A DNA stretch of 64,000 nucleotides from Sinomonas humi (GCF_000802235.1 NZ_JTDL01000152.1:1-64000), one strand, 5' to 3'; shown: positions 1 through 10,027, counted from the stretch's first letter. The notes: generated by a model not told the origin, from the sequence alone. Numbers and translations: made by a program.

Positions 1-14
1 CTTCTCATGAGAAG
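1..14. repeat. 14-bp perfect palindrome at window edge
   Basis: The first 14 bases read CTTCTCATGAGAAG, a perfect palindrome. A degenerate relative (TTCTTAATGAGAG) follows at 31-43. Such a pair could be an operator for a gene outside the window to the left. No gene in the window is clearly controlled by it. Confidence 0.35.
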
Positions 15-60
15 TCACCGCCCGCCGTCGTTCTTAATGAGAGCGCCGCCGCCTCAGGGG

Positions 61-150
61 GGAAGTATCCGTACCGAAACGACCAGGGACGGAAGTATCC
101 GTACCCGAAACGACAAGGGACGAAAGTATCCGTACCCGAAACGATCAGCG
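61..150. repeat. Three tandem copies of a ~31-bp repeat downstream of ndk
   Basis: Three head-to-tail copies begin at 61, 91 and 122. All share GAAGTATCCGTACC(C)GAAACGA; copy 1 lacks one C and copy 3 begins GAAAG. The array sits just past the ndk stop codon. A minus-strand reading frame crosses it and would encode repeated Gly-Tyr-Gly-Tyr-Phe, but nothing supports translation. It may be a terminus or scar of a mobile element, or a binding array. Function unknown. Confidence 0.8.
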
Positions 151-164
151 AGGTTGAGGGGGTG

Positions 165-584
165 TTAGGCGCCGAACCAGATGCCGATTTCCCGCTCGGC
201 CGATTCCGGCGAGTCGGAACCGTGCACCAGATTCTGCTGGACCTTGAGCCCCCAGTCCCGTCCGAAGTCGCCGCGAATAGTGCCGGGGGCCGCCGTCGTC
301 GGGTCCGTCGCACCGGCGAGGGAACGGAAGCCCTCGATGACACGCTCGCCCTCGAACACAGCGGCGATCACGGGTCCACTGAGCATGAACTCGAGGAGCG
401 GCTCGTAGAACGGCTTGCCCTCATGCTCGGCGTAGTGCTGCTCGAGCACCTCACGCGTGGCGGTCAGCAGCTTGAGTTCTGCGAGCTGGTAGCCCTTTGC
501 CTCGACGCGGGCGAGAATGGCCCCAGCGAGGCCGCGGGAAACGCCGTCGGGCTTCACGAGGACAAGAGTGCGCTCTGCGGTCAC
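165..584 (-). CDS. ndk: Nucleoside diphosphate kinase
   Basis: The enzyme transfers the gamma phosphate between nucleoside triphosphates and diphosphates through a phospho-histidine, balancing cytoplasmic NTP and dNTP pools. The 139-residue length is normal. The N-terminal [12 protein letters not shown] strand and the active-site NLVHGSDS motif (His near residue 117) are intact. The start is GTG with AGGAG just upstream. It is the distal gene of the folC - DUF4233 - ndk group, all on the minus strand, the same order as in mycobacteria. Identification is secure. Confidence 0.97.
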   Translation of the reverse strand: MTAERTLVLVKPDGVSRGLAGAILARVEAKGYQLAELKLLTATREVLEQHYAEHEGKPFYEPLLEFMLSGPVIAAVFEGERVIEGFRSLAGATDPTTAAPGTIRGDFGRDWGLKVQQNLVHGSDSPESAEREIGIWFGA

Positions 585-622
585 GGGTACTCCTAGATAG
601 GGGTCGTGGAATTGAGGCCAGT

Positions 623-1096
623 CTACTGAGTCTGGACCTCTCCCCCGGACGCGGCCGAGCCGCCCTCGTCAGGATGGCTGCGCTCCCATTCGGCCTGCTC
701 GCGGTCACGCTGAACGTTCTCCCGGTCCAGCCTCGCGCCAGTCCGGATGGCAAACCACCACGCGAGCGTCATGAGCACCCCCACGAAGAACATCATGGGC
801 TCGATGAAACCTAGCGCGATGAGCGCAAGCTGCAGGACCCAGCCGAGGGCCATGCCCCACGAACGCTTGACGACGGCGCACGAGAGAACGAGGACGGCTA
901 CGAGGCCGAGCCCGGCGCCGAGCACGAGCCCCGCGCCGTACTGACTAGCGTGCAGCCCGAACACGGCGAGGGTCGCGAAGAACGCGACGAACGCCTCCAT
1001 GACCAGCACGATCGAGGCGAACTGAACCCGGATCGAACGCCGTTGCCTGGGCATCCCCGGACGCCACTCGCGCTGGGCTCTACTGAGGCGCGCCAT
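623..1096 (-). CDS. DUF4233 integral membrane protein
   Basis: A 157-residue protein with about four hydrophobic segments between residues 22 and 120 and a charged, Arg/Glu-rich C-terminal tail. Small membrane proteins of the DUF4233 family sit between folC and ndk in many Actinobacteria, and this one matches in position and length. Its ATG overlaps the folC stop by one base (TGATG), so the two are probably translationally coupled. The molecular role of the family is not known. Confidence 0.85.
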   Translation of the reverse strand: MARLSRAQREWRPGMPRQRRSIRVQFASIVLVMEAFVAFFATLAVFGLHASQYGAGLVLGAGLGLVAVLVLSCAVVKRSWGMALGWVLQLALIALGFIEPMMFFVGVLMTLAWWFAIRTGARLDRENVQRDREQAEWERSHPDEGGSAASGGEVQTQ

Positions 1097-2469
1097 CAGT
1101 CCACTTCCTTTCCGAGAAGGATCCGGGCCTCGCCGACCACGGTGATCGAGCCCGTGACAAGCACGCCGCCCGCGTAGTCCCCCACCTCGTCCGCCCGCTC
1201 GACCGCGTAGGCGATGGCCTCATCGAGCTTGGGCTCAGTGTGGACGGCGTCCTCGTCGAAGCCGAGGTCGAGGGCAATCTCTGCCAGCTCATCGGCGGGA
1301 ATCGCGCGGGGGGAAGCGGACTGGCTGAAGACGTACTCGACCTGCTGCTCGCGGAACTCCTCCTGGAGGGTCCGCAGGATCTCCTCGGCGTCCTTCTCGC
1401 GCAGCACGCCAAGGACGACGACGAGCCTGCTGAAATCGAACGCCTCGAGGAGCGCCTGAGCGCTCACGCTGATCCCACCCGGATTGTGCGCTGCGTCGAC
1501 GACGATCGTGGGCGAAGTCTTGACGACCTCGAGCCGACCGGGCGAAGTGACGGTGGCAAAGCCCTCGCGGAGGACGTCCGGATCCAGCTCCCGCTCACCT
1601 CCCCCGAGGAACGCCTCCAGCGCGGCCACGGCGACAGCCGCATTCTCGGCTTGGTGCGCACCGTGAAGGGGCACCGTGAGGTCCTCGTATCTGCCCGCGA
1701 GGCCCTGAATCGTCACGAGTTGGCCTCCGACGGCCAGGGTCCGGCTCTCCACGCCGAACTCGACGCCTTCGAAGCGGTACTCAGCCCCTACCTCGCGCGC
1801 CTTCTCGAGCAGGACTTGGGCGGCGTCCGCGGGCTGGGCCGCGCTGACAAGGAAGCCGCCGCGCTTGATGATGCCGGCCTTCTCACGGGCGATGTCCTCG
1901 GTAGTGTCGCCGAGCAGGTCCGTGTGGTCGAGGGAGATGGGCGTCACCACGGAGACGACGCCGTCACCCACGTTCGTTGCATCCGTGATCCCGCCGAGGC
2001 CCACTTCGATGACCGCGACGTCGACCGGCTCGTCGGCGAAGATCGCGAAGCCAAGAATCGTCACGCACTCGAAGTAGGTGAGGCGCGGTTGTCCGGCCGC
2101 CGTCAGCTCGGAATCGACGATCCCGATATACGGCGCGATCTCGTTCCAGATCCGCACGAAGGTCGCGTCCGGCACGGGAGCTCCGTCGACGCTGATGCGT
2201 TCCGTGACGCGGCTCAGATGCGGGCTCGTGTAGCGGCCCGTTCGCAGGCCGTGGGCCCGAAGGCCGGCTTCGATCATGCGCGCCGTCGATGTCTTCCCGT
2301 TCGTGCCCGTGATGTGCACGATCGGGAATGCCTTGTTCGGTTCGCCGAGCACGTCCATCGCGCGGAACAAGGGAGCCAGGCGCGGCTCCATCTTGTTCTC
2401 CGGTGCCCGGCCGAGGAGCTCGGCGTAGACCTCCTCGACTGTGGTCAGAGAGCCCGTAGCCTCCGTCAC
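1096..2469 (-). CDS. folC: Folylpolyglutamate synthase / dihydrofolate synthase
   Basis: This ATP-dependent Mur-ligase-fold enzyme adds glutamate to folates, and in many bacteria also joins dihydropteroate to glutamate. The P-loop [14 protein letters not shown] lies near residues 50-65, followed by the central ligase domain and a C-terminal glutamate-ligase domain containing [10 protein letters not shown]. The length of 457 residues is typical. The GTG start overlaps the ileS stop by four bases (GTGA), and the C-terminus abuts the DUF4233 gene, forming a tight ileS-folC-DUF4233 unit expected to be under the ileS T-box. Confidence 0.96.
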   Translation of the reverse strand: MTEATGSLTTVEEVYAELLGRAPENKMEPRLAPLFRAMDVLGEPNKAFPIVHITGTNGKTSTARMIEAGLRAHGLRTGRYTSPHLSRVTERISVDGAPVPDATFVRIWNEIAPYIGIVDSELTAAGQPRLTYFECVTILGFAIFADEPVDVAVIEVGLGGITDATNVGDGVVSVVTPISLDHTDLLGDTTEDIAREKAGIIKRGGFLVSAAQPADAAQVLLEKAREVGAEYRFEGVEFGVESRTLAVGGQLVTIQGLAGRYEDLTVPLHGAHQAENAAVAVAALEAFLGGGERELDPDVLREGFATVTSPGRLEVVKTSPTIVVDAAHNPGGISVSAQALLEAFDFSRLVVVLGVLREKDAEEILRTLQEEFREQQVEYVFSQSASPRAIPADELAEIALDLGFDEDAVHTEPKLDEAIAYAVERADEVGDYAGGVLVTGSITVVGEARILLGKEVD

Positions 2470-5400
2470 CGTGCACCCTCCGTCGCCGTCTCGACGCGCT
2501 CGACGATCGCGGTCGGATCGACCTCCGCCTCGAGGAACTCGATCTCGACACTCAGCGTCTCCCCCTTGAGCAGTTCTGCGTGGGCGAGGGCAGCGGCGAT
2601 CACCGAGGGACGCGCGGTGAGGCTCGTGCGGATCCGATCGCTCACATTCAGGTCGGCGTCCTTGCGAGCCTGCTGGATGACGCGCACGAGATCGCGGGCC
2701 AGGCCTTCGGCCTCGAGCTCGGGGGTGACCTCGGTGTCGAGGACCACGAAACCGCCCCCGGGGAGCATCGCGACCGCGCTCGATGCGCCTGCCTTCTCAG
2801 CATCGACGACGGTCTCGAGCGTGTACTCGTGCGGCTCCAACTCGATTCCGCCCGCAGTCACCGCGCCGTCTTCCGCGACAGACCAGTCGCCGGACTTAGA
2901 GCCCTTGATGGCCTGCTGCACCCCCTTGCCGAGGCGAGGTCCAGCGGCGCGGGCGTTGACCACGAGCTTCTGCTCGATGCCGAATTCTTCGGGCGATGCC
3001 TCCTCCGCGTCCAGGAGGCGCACGGACTTGAGGTTCAGCTCGTCCGCGATGACGGCCTCCGAACCGGCGAGCGAGCCAGCCGAGGGCACGACGACGGTCA
3101 TCGCCTTGAGCGGGAGTCGCACCCTGAGCTTCGCGGCCTTGCGCAGGGACGAGCCCGCCGAGCAGACAGCCTGCGTGCGGTCCATCTGTTCCACGAGGGC
3201 AGGCTCGTCGGGGAACAGGGCCCCGTCCGGCCAATCGGTCAGGTGCACCGACCGCCCACCGGTGAGCCCCCGCCACATCTCCTCGGAGACGAGCGGCAAG
3301 AGCGGCGCCGCGGCTCGGCACACGGCTTCCAAGGCAGTGTAGAGGGCGTCAAAAGCGTCGGCATCCTCATCGAAGAAGCGCTGCCGGCTCCTTCGGACGT
3401 ACCAGTTCGTGAGCATCTCGAGGTACTCGCGCAGAAGCTCACAGGCATTCGAGATGTCGTACGCGTCGAGGTGGCCGCGCATGCCCGAGACGAGCCGACC
3501 GGTCTCCGCAAGGAGGTAGCGGTCCAGCGGGTCGGTGTACCCGCTGTACCGGAGTTTCGCATCGTAGCCCCGGTCCGCGGAGTCTCCCCCAGCTCCCTTG
3601 GCGGCGTTCGCATACAGGGTGAAGAAGCTGTACACGTTCCACAGCGGGAGGATGACCTGACGGACGCCATCGCGGATACCCTGTTCGGTGACGACGAGGT
3701 TGCCGCCGCGCAGGATGGGGCTTGCCATGAGGAACCAGCGCATCGCGTCGGAGCCATCGCGGTCCAGCACCTCGGAGACGTCGGGATAGTTCCGAAGGCT
3801 CTTCGACATCTTCTGCCCGTCGGAGCCCAGGACGATCCCGTGGCTGATGACGTTCCGGAACGCGGGCCGGTCGAACAGGGCCGTCGCGAGGATGTGAAGG
3901 GTGTAGAACCAGCCGCGGGTCTGCCCGATGTACTCGACGATGAAATCGCCCGGGTTGTGGGTCTCGAACCAGTCCTGGTTCTCCATCGGATAGTGGACCT
4001 GGGCGTACGGCATCGAGCCCGAGTCGAACCAGACGTCGAGGACGTCGGGGACTCGGCGCATGGTCGACTGCCCGGTCGGATCATCGGGGTTTGGCCGCGT
4101 GAGCTCGTCGATGAATGGGCGGTGGAGGTCCGGCTGCCCCTCGTGGTTGAGCGGGAGGCGGCCGAAGTCGCGCTCAAGCTCGGCCAAGGAGCCGTAGACG
4201 TCGGTGCGCGGGTACTCGGGGTTGTCGGAGACCCACACCGGGATCGGGGAGCCCCAGTAGCGGTTGCGGCTGATCGACCAGTCGCGCGCGTTCTCGAGCC
4301 ATTTGCCGAACTGGCCATGCTTGACGTTGCCGGGGATCCAGTTGATCTGCTCGTTGAGCTCGAGCATCCGGTCCTTGATCTTCGTGACCTCGACGAACCA
4401 GCTCGAGACGGCACGGTAGATGAGGGGGTTGCGGCACCGCCAGCAATGCGGGTAGCTGTGGACGTAGCTCGCCTGCTTGACGAGCCGCCCCTGCTCGCGC
4501 AGAACACGCGTGATCGGCTTGTTGGCCTCGAAGACCTGGAGTCCCACGATGTCCTTGAGCGGTGCATCATCTCCGGAGGCGAACAGCGGAAGGAACTTCG
4601 CGCCGTCGTCCACTGAGAGGATCACGGGGATGCCCGCGGCCTCGCACACCTTCTGGTCATCCTCACCGTAGGCGGGGGCCTGGTGGACGATCCCGGTGCC
4701 GTCGGTCGTCGTGACGTAGTCCGCCACGAGGATCTGCCAGGCTTTCCCGGTCCCCCACGTCTCGGCGTCGGTGAAGTAATCCCAGAGGGGCTCGTAGCCG
4801 ATGCCGTCGAGCTCCGTCCCGAGGTACGTGCGTTCGACGGCGGCGATGGCCGCCTCAGCAGCGGACCCGCCTTCGCCGTCCTCGTAGCCGAGGTCCTTCG
4901 CGTAGCTCGGGATGAGGGTCTCCGCGAGCAGGAAGCGTGCGTCAGCGGGGATGTCGGACACTGTGCCATTCGCGCCGATGGCGCGGGGCCCCGCAGGCAC
5001 GACGGCGTAGCGCACCTCGGGCCCGACCGCGAGCGCTTCGTTCGTGGGAAGGGTCCAAGGCGTGGTCGTCCACGCGATCGCGAGGACGCCCGCGAGCGCC
5101 TTCGACGCCTCCGACTCGCCCGCGAGCAGCGGGAAGGTCACCGTGACCGTCTGGTCTTGGCGGTCCTTGTAGACGTCGTCGTCCATCCGGAGCTCGTGGT
5201 TGGAGAGTGGCGTCTCGTCCTTCCAGCAGTACGGCAGCACGCGGTACCCGCTGTAGGTCAGGCCCTTCTCGTAGAGCCGCTTGAAGGCCCAGATGACGGA
5301 CTCCATGTACTCGACGTTGAGCGTCTTGTAGTCGTTCTCGAAATCCACCCAGCGGGCCTGGCGCTTCACGTACGCCTCCCACTCGTGGGTGTACTTGAGC

Positions 5401-5831
5401 ACGGAGGCACGGCACGCCTCGTTGAACTTGTCGATGCCCATCGTCTCGATGTGGGCCTTGTCGCTCATGCCGAGCTGCTTCATCGCCTCGAGTTCGGCGG
5501 GCAGGCCGTGGGTGTCCCAGCCGAAGCGGCGTTCGACCCGCTTGCCGCGCTGGGTCTGGTACCGCGCGACGAGGTCTTTGGCGTAGCCGGTAAGGAGGTG
5601 GCCGTAGTGCGGGAGGCCATTCGCGAAGGGCGGCCCGTCGTAGAACACGAACTCGTTCGAGCCGTCACGCCCGCTGTCGCGCTGATCGATTGAGGCTTGG
5701 AAGGTGCCATCCTCATCCCAGTACTTGAGGATGCGCTCCTCGAGTTCCGGGAACCGAACGGTGCTCGTCGCCGGCGTGCCGGCCGCATTCTCGTGGTTCG
5801 GGGAGGTGGTCGCCTTGGGGTACACGCTCAC
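2466..5831 (-). CDS. ileS: Isoleucyl-tRNA synthetase (long, IleS2-like type)
   Basis: This class I synthetase charges tRNA-Ile. The ATP-binding HIGH motif appears as HYGH in [12 protein letters not shown] near residue 75, and the KMSKS loop appears as [11 protein letters not shown] in the mid-protein. The central editing (CP1) domain contains the [11 protein letters not shown] strand. At 1121 residues it is longer than the E. coli type and ends without the C-terminal zinc-binding domain of that enzyme. It therefore resembles the eukaryote-like class that in other bacteria tolerates mupirocin. The GTG start follows AAGGA. Expression is probably controlled by the T-box leader directly upstream. 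Confidence 0.96.
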   Translation of the reverse strand: MSVYPKATTSPNHENAAGTPATSTVRFPELEERILKYWDEDGTFQASIDQRDSGRDGSNEFVFYDGPPFANGLPHYGHLLTGYAKDLVARYQTQRGKRVERRFGWDTHGLPAELEAMKQLGMSDKAHIETMGIDKFNEACRASVLKYTHEWEAYVKRQARWVDFENDYKTLNVEYMESVIWAFKRLYEKGLTYSGYRVLPYCWKDETPLSNHELRMDDDVYKDRQDQTVTVTFPLLAGESEASKALAGVLAIAWTTTPWTLPTNEALAVGPEVRYAVVPAGPRAIGANGTVSDIPADARFLLAETLIPSYAKDLGYEDGEGGSAAEAAIAAVERTYLGTELDGIGYEPLWDYFTDAETWGTGKAWQILVADYVTTTDGTGIVHQAPAYGEDDQKVCEAAGIPVILSVDDGAKFLPLFASGDDAPLKDIVGLQVFEANKPITRVLREQGRLVKQASYVHSYPHCWRCRNPLIYRAVSSWFVEVTKIKDRMLELNEQINWIPGNVKHGQFGKWLENARDWSISRNRYWGSPIPVWVSDNPEYPRTDVYGSLAELERDFGRLPLNHEGQPDLHRPFIDELTRPNPDDPTGQSTMRRVPDVLDVWFDSGSMPYAQVHYPMENQDWFETHNPGDFIVEYIGQTRGWFYTLHILATALFDRPAFRNVISHGIVLGSDGQKMSKSLRNYPDVSEVLDRDGSDAMRWFLMASPILRGGNLVVTEQGIRDGVRQVILPLWNVYSFFTLYANAAKGAGGDSADRGYDAKLRYSGYTDPLDRYLLAETGRLVSGMRGHLDAYDISNACELLREYLEMLTNWYVRRSRQRFFDEDADAFDALYTALEAVCRAAAPLLPLVSEEMWRGLTGGRSVHLTDWPDGALFPDEPALVEQMDRTQAVCSAGSSLRKAAKLRVRLPLKAMTVVVPSAGSLAGSEAVIADELNLKSVRLLDAEEASPEEFGIEQKLVVNARAAGPRLGKGVQQAIKGSKSGDWSVAEDGAVTAGGIELEPHEYTLETVVDAEKAGASSAVAMLPGGGFVVLDTEVTPELEAEGLARDLVRVIQQARKDADLNVSDRIRTSLTARPSVIAAALAHAELLKGETLSVEIEFLEAEVDPTAIVERVETATEGAR

Positions 5832-5837
5832 GGAAGA

Positions 5838-6066
5838 TCCTTGGCTGTCGAGGCTTCGGAATGCGAGGACGGCATGCGCCCGGATCTGCCGGGCGGTACC
5901 GCGGTACCACCTCGCTTGCCCGACGCTACGTGCTCGCGCACGCCGCGTAGGGCCTCTCGTGAGGGCTGTGACGGGCCTGCCCGTCCGGTTCTACTGAGCG
6001 GCGCCCGCATCCGCGGGATTCGCTGTTCTTCCGGAAGCTCGCCGGTGATGGCCGGGTCGACGCTTT
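5838..6066 (-). promoter_or_regulatory. T-box riboswitch (Ile), ileS leader
   Basis: On the minus strand the leader carries the antiterminator/antisequestrator core AGGTGGTACCGCGG (about 5901-5914). Upstream is the compact actinobacterial stem I segment GGCCATCACCGGCGAGC, with an ATC isoleucine specifier at 6047-6049. A stem-II-like hairpin (ACGGGCAGGCCCGT) lies between them. There is no U-run terminator before the ileS start. The AAGGA ribosome-binding site can instead pair inside the downstream fold, which fits the translational class of T-box known for actinobacterial ileS. End points are approximate. Confidence 0.9.
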
Positions 6067-6074
6067 GCTGTCCA

Positions 6075-6100
6075 GTCTAACGTTCAATCAAACGTTAGAC
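6075..6100. promoter_or_regulatory. 10-bp perfect inverted repeat overlapping likely ileS promoter
   Basis: The arms GTCTAACGTT and AACGTTAGAC are separated by six bases. The minus strand of the right-hand part reads TAGACT, a good actinobacterial -10 hexamer for the T-box leader that starts just downstream. The dyad therefore overlaps the probable ileS promoter and follows the 3' end of the SDR gene. It could be an operator for a TetR- or MarR-type regulator. It has no U-run, so a terminator role is less likely. Confidence 0.6.
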
Positions 6101-6106
6101 ACACAC

Positions 6107-6910
6107 TCAGCCGCGGCGGAGGAGCTTGTGAGCCGCTGCCTGGGCGACGGGGCGGATCACGATGTCGTCCAGGTTGACGTGATGCGGCACCGTCACGGCG
6201 TAGCGGATGACGTCGGCCACGTCCTCCGCCGTCAGGGGCTCCTCGACGCCCTCATACACCTTCTCGGCGGCCTCGGCGTCGCCGTCGAGGCGCCTGAGAG
6301 AGAACTCCTCGGTCTTGACGAGGCCGGGCATCACCTCGATGACCCGCACGTTGTGCTCGGCCTCCTCGAGCCTGAGGGCGCGGGTCATGCCATGCTCGGC
6401 GAACTTCGCTGCGTTGTACCCGCCACCGCCCTCGTACGAGACGAGGCCCGCGACCGAGGTCAGGTTGAGGACGGTGCCGCGGCCGTGCGCTCGGAGCATT
6501 GGGAGGAAGGCGCGAGTGACCTTCATAGTGCCGATCACGTTGACGCGCAGCATCCACTCCCAGTCGTCGGTCTTCGCGTCGGCGATCCATTCGGTGCCGC
6601 GAGCCCCGCCTGCGACGTTGACGAGGGTGTCGATGCCCCCGCCGTCCTCCACGGCGCGCACGAGGCGGGCGACGTCGTCGTCCTCCGCTATGTCTGCAGG
6701 AAGCGCGACGGCACCGCTTTCAGCAGCCAGCCGCTCGAGCCGCTCGGCGCGACGCGCAACGGCGTATACCCGCCAGCCCTCGGCCCTTAGCGCGCGAACG
6801 GCAGCCTCGCCGATGCCTGTGCTCGCGCCTGTCACGAGAGCTGCCCTCTGGGCACGGCTCGGGGTGGCTGCATCAGGGGCGGGGGTGAGCTGCGTCGCGT
6901 CAGAGGTCAT
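6107..6910 (-). CDS. Short-chain dehydrogenase/reductase
   Basis: A classical SDR of about 267 residues. The cofactor loop is TGASTGIGEAA near the N-terminus, NVAGG replaces the usual NNAG, Ser lies in LTSVAG, and the catalytic pair is YNAAK. The ARRAERL segment after the second strand suggests NADP(H) preference. The ATG at 6910 was preferred to a TTG three codons upstream. The substrate cannot be deduced; the closest recognised type is the YdfG/serine 3-dehydrogenase-like group. It ends just before the inverted repeat ahead of ileS. Confidence 0.85.
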   Translation of the reverse strand: MTSDATQLTPAPDAATPSRAQRAALVTGASTGIGEAAVRALRAEGWRVYAVARRAERLERLAAESGAVALPADIAEDDDVARLVRAVEDGGGIDTLVNVAGGARGTEWIADAKTDDWEWMLRVNVIGTMKVTRAFLPMLRAHGRGTVLNLTSVAGLVSYEGGGGYNAAKFAEHGMTRALRLEEAEHNVRVIEVMPGLVKTEEFSLRRLDGDAEAAEKVYEGVEEPLTAEDVADVIRYAVTVPHHVNLDDIVIRPVAQAAAHKLLRRG

Positions 6911-6934
6911 GGAACCCAAATTACCCCCGGTCGC

Positions 6935-7285
6935 TCATCTCCCCGCGCGGAGGATCTCCTGCAGGACCACGGCCTGGTTGTGCTCCTCGTCATGCGCGGA
7001 GTAGACGAGCTCGACCTTCTCGTGCTCCCGCACAGCCTCCTTGAGCTGCTCAAGCGCCTCAGAGCCCCGGAGTTCCTCTCGGTAGCGGCGCGCGAACTCG
7101 TCGAAACGCTCCGGGTCGTGGCCGAACCACTTCCGCAGGTCCGTCGAGGGGCCGACCTCCTTGAGCCAGAGATCGACGCCGGCCTTCTCCTTGCTCACCC
7201 CCCGGGGCCAGATCCGGTCCACGAGGATTCGAAAGGCCCCTTCGGGCGCTGGTTCGTACACGCGACGCAGGCTGACGGTACCCAT
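6935..7285 (-). CDS. DUF488 family protein
   Basis: A small protein of 116 residues carrying the family signature LVDRIWPRGVSKEKA near residues 22-36, followed by WFGHDPERF and a C-terminal VYSAHDEEHNQAVVL. DUF488 proteins are widespread, of unproven function, and often encoded near redox or repair genes. The start chosen is the ATG at 7285, giving MGTVSLRR; frames upstream of it run into the divergent valS gene. The intergenic space to valS is only 37 bases, so both promoters must be packed there. Confidence 0.85.
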   Translation of the reverse strand: MGTVSLRRVYEPAPEGAFRILVDRIWPRGVSKEKAGVDLWLKEVGPSTDLRKWFGHDPERFDEFARRYREELRGSEALEQLKEAVREHEKVELVYSAHDEEHNQAVVLQEILRAGR

Positions 7286-7309
7286 GGGCCCATGGTTGGG
7301 ATTCGTACG

Positions 7310-7315
7310 TAGAAT
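7310..7315 (+). promoter_or_regulatory. Extended -10 element of a leaderless valS promoter
   Basis: TAGAAT ends seven bases before the valS ATG at 7323. Transcription would then start at or within one base of the A of ATG. There is no Shine-Dalgarno sequence in the seven bases between, which supports a leaderless message. Confidence 0.6.
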
Positions 7316-7322
7316 TGCAACC

Positions 7323-9938
7323 ATGCCTGAAGCGAACCCCACGGGTACAGACACGCCCGCAGCCGCCATGACGACGCACGTCCCCGACAAGCCCGCGCTC
7401 GAGGGCCTCGAGGCCAAGCTCACCGAGCGGTGGCTCGAGGAAGGCGTCTACCGCTTCAACCCCGAGACGAGCCGCGGCCAGGTCTACTCGATCGACACTC
7501 CCCCGCCCACCGCATCGGGCTCCCTGCACGTCGGGCACATGTTCTCGTTCACCCAGACGGACCTCCTCGCGCGCTACCAGCGCATGACCGGCAAGAACGT
7601 CTTCTACCCCATGGGCTGGGACGACAACGGCCTCCCCACGGAGCGGCGCGTCCAGAACTACTACGGTGTCCGCTGCGATCCCAGCATCCCCTACGACGCC
7701 GACTACCGGCCGCCTGCCCAGCCCGCCAAGAACCAGCGCGACTTCGACGTCATCTCGCGCCGCAACTTCATCGAGCTCTGCGAGGAGCTGGCGGTCGAAG
7801 ACGAGAAGGTCTTCGAGCACCTCTTCAAGACGCTCGGCCTCTCGGTCGACTGGGACATGACGTACCGCACGATCGATGATGTCTCGCGCGCAGTCTCCCA
7901 GCGGGCCTTCCTGCGCAACCTCGCCGAGGGGGATGCCTACCTCGCCGAGGCGCCGACTCTGTGGGACGTCACTTTCCGTACCGCGGTCGCCCAGGCGGAG
8001 CTCGAGGACCGAGAGGTTCCGGGCGCCTACTACCGCTATGCCTTTACGGCCGACGACGGCCGCGAGGTTCACATCGAGACCACACGTCCCGAGCTGCTCG
8101 CCGCGTGCGCGGCCCTCGTCGCGCATCCGGACGACGAACGCTACAAGGGGCTCTTCGGCACCACGGTGCGCTCGCCGCTGTTCGGCGTCGAAGTCGAAGT
8201 GAAGGCCCACCCGCTCGCCAAGCCGGACAAGGGCTCTGGCATCGCTATGGTCTGCACCTTCGGTGATCTCACCGACGTTACATGGTGGCGCGAGCTGCAG
8301 CTTCCGACCCGTTCGATCATCGGCCGCGACGGTCGCCTGCTCGCGGAGACGCCCGAATGGATCACGTCCGAGGAGGGCCGCGCAGCCTACGCCGAGATCG
8401 CCGGCAAGACTGCCTTCTCCGCGAAGGAGGGCGTGGTCAAAATGCTCGGCGAGCGTGGGCTGCTCGACGGCGAGCCGAAGAAGATCATGCACCCGGTCAA
8501 CTTCTACGAGAAGGGCGACAAGCCTCTCGAGGTCGTGACGAGCCGGCAGTGGTATATCCGCAACGGGGGGCGGGACTCGGACAGGCGCGCGCGGCTCATC
8601 GAGCGTGGCCGCGAGCTCGCCTGGCACCCCGCCTTCATGCGCTCGCGCTACGAGAACTGGGTCGAGGGCCTCAACGGGGACTGGCTCGTATCACGCCAGC
8701 GGTTCTTCGGGGTGCCGATTCCGGTCTGGTACCGCCTGGACGAGGGCGGGAACCCTGACTATGAGAACCCGATCGTCCCGGACGACTCGATGCTTCCTGT
8801 CGACCCGGTGGCCGAGCCAGCACCCGGATTCGACGAGTCTCAGAGGGACCAGCCGGGCGGCTTCACCGGCGACCCCGACGTTCTGGACACCTGGGCGACG
8901 TCCTCGCTGACGCCGCAGATCGTGGGCCGCTGGAGCCGTGATGATGCGTTCTTCGCGAACGTGTTCCCGTTCGATCTCCGCCCTCAGGCCCACGAGATCA
9001 TCCGAACGTGGCTCTTCTCGACAGCCGTCCGGGCAGACGCATTGCACGGCTGCGTTCCGTGGACCAACGCGGCAATCTCGGGGTGGGTCCTGGACCCGGA
9101 CCGGAAGAAGATGTCGAAGTCGAAGGGCAACGTCGTCGTGCCGACCGACATCCTCGAGGAGTTCGGCGCCGACGCTGTGCGCTATTGGGCGGCCTCAGCA
9201 AAGCTCGGTGCCGACACAGCCTTCGAGGTGGCCCAGATGAAGATCGGTCGCCGCCTTGCGATCAAGATCCTCAACGCGTCGAAGTTCGTCCTGGGGCTCG
9301 GCGCGACCGAGGCCAACGTGGTACGCGACCCCTCCGACCCCGTGCTTGCGAACCCGCTCGACCGGGCCCTCCTCGCCCAGCTCGCCGACGTCGTCGCACA
9401 GGCAGGCAGCGCCTTCGCAGCATACGACCCTGCGAAAGCCCTCCAGCTGACCGAGTCCTTCTTCTGGCAGTTCACGGACGACTATGTGGAGCTCGTCAAG
9501 GATCGAGCGTACGGCGCTCAGGGCGAGGCCCAGCAGGCGTCCGTCCTCGCAGCGCTCGCGACGACCCTCGACTCGCTCCTGCGCCTCTTCGCACCCGTCC
9601 TTCCGTTTGCCACCGAAGAGGTGTGGAGCTGGTGGCGCGAGGGTTCCGTGCATAAGGCGCCTTGGCCTGAGCCGCTGCCCGTCGAGGGCGACCTCGCAAT
9701 GCTCGCCACCGTGGGCCTCGCGCTCTCCGGCATCCGCAAGGCGAAGTCGGAGGCGAAGGTCAAGCAGCGCACCGAGGTGCTCTCGGCCACAGTTTCCGCG
9801 CCATCTGCCCAGCTCGCCCAGCTCAAGGGTGGCCTCGGGGATCTCCGGGCCGCCGCGAACGCGCGCGAGATCGTTCTGGGCGACGCCGATGATGAGCTGA
9901 GGGTTTCCTCCGTCGAACTCGCGGCGGTCGACGCCTAG
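7323..9938 (+). CDS. valS: Valyl-tRNA synthetase
   Basis: This class I synthetase charges tRNA-Val and hydrolyses misacylated threonine. The HIGH motif is HVGH in SGSLHVGHMFSFTQTD (near residue 57), and KMSKS is intact in DRKKMSKSKGNVV (near residue 600). At 871 residues it is of the actinobacterial length, with an anticodon-binding domain and a short C-terminal arm. The ATG at 7323 gives MPEANPTGTD. It is divergent from the DUF488 gene and is followed by a strong terminator. Confidence 0.97.
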   Translation: MPEANPTGTDTPAAAMTTHVPDKPALEGLEAKLTERWLEEGVYRFNPETSRGQVYSIDTPPPTASGSLHVGHMFSFTQTDLLARYQRMTGKNVFYPMGWDDNGLPTERRVQNYYGVRCDPSIPYDADYRPPAQPAKNQRDFDVISRRNFIELCEELAVEDEKVFEHLFKTLGLSVDWDMTYRTIDDVSRAVSQRAFLRNLAEGDAYLAEAPTLWDVTFRTAVAQAELEDREVPGAYYRYAFTADDGREVHIETTRPELLAACAALVAHPDDERYKGLFGTTVRSPLFGVEVEVKAHPLAKPDKGSGIAMVCTFGDLTDVTWWRELQLPTRSIIGRDGRLLAETPEWITSEEGRAAYAEIAGKTAFSAKEGVVKMLGERGLLDGEPKKIMHPVNFYEKGDKPLEVVTSRQWYIRNGGRDSDRRARLIERGRELAWHPAFMRSRYENWVEGLNGDWLVSRQRFFGVPIPVWYRLDEGGNPDYENPIVPDDSMLPVDPVAEPAPGFDESQRDQPGGFTGDPDVLDTWATSSLTPQIVGRWSRDDAFFANVFPFDLRPQAHEIIRTWLFSTAVRADALHGCVPWTNAAISGWVLDPDRKKMSKSKGNVVVPTDILEEFGADAVRYWAASAKLGADTAFEVAQMKIGRRLAIKILNASKFVLGLGATEANVVRDPSDPVLANPLDRALLAQLADVVAQAGSAFAAYDPAKALQLTESFFWQFTDDYVELVKDRAYGAQGEAQQASVLAALATTLDSLLRLFAPVLPFATEEVWSWWREGSVHKAPWPEPLPVEGDLAMLATVGLALSGIRKAKSEAKVKQRTEVLSATVSAPSAQLAQLKGGLGDLRAAANAREIVLGDADDELRVSSVELAAVDA

Positions 9939-9991
9939 CGCGAAGAGTCTCGGCCCGCGAGGCTCTCGCCAAAAGGGTCTCAGGCAAAGGG

Positions 9992-10027
9992 GAAGCCCCA
10001 TCAGCGTTCTCGCGTTGGTGGGGCTTC
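9992..10027 (+). terminator. Hairpin terminator after valS
   Basis: Arms GAAGCCCCA and TGGGGCTTC enclose a partly paired 18-base loop, followed by GACTTTACG. Position and strength fit termination of valS; the T-run is weak, as is common at high GC. Confidence 0.75.

Noticed and set aside
1240-3342. A 700-residue plus-strand open frame opposite folC and ileS
   Set aside because: folC and ileS are certain on the other strand; the frame is a high-GC shadow with no recognisable domain.
2580-4616. A 678-residue plus-strand frame opposite ileS
   Set aside because: Antisense shadow of a secure synthetase gene.
6075-6100. Rho-independent terminator for the SDR gene
   Set aside because: The arms are AT-balanced with no U-run, and the sequence overlaps a good -10 hexamer for the ileS leader.
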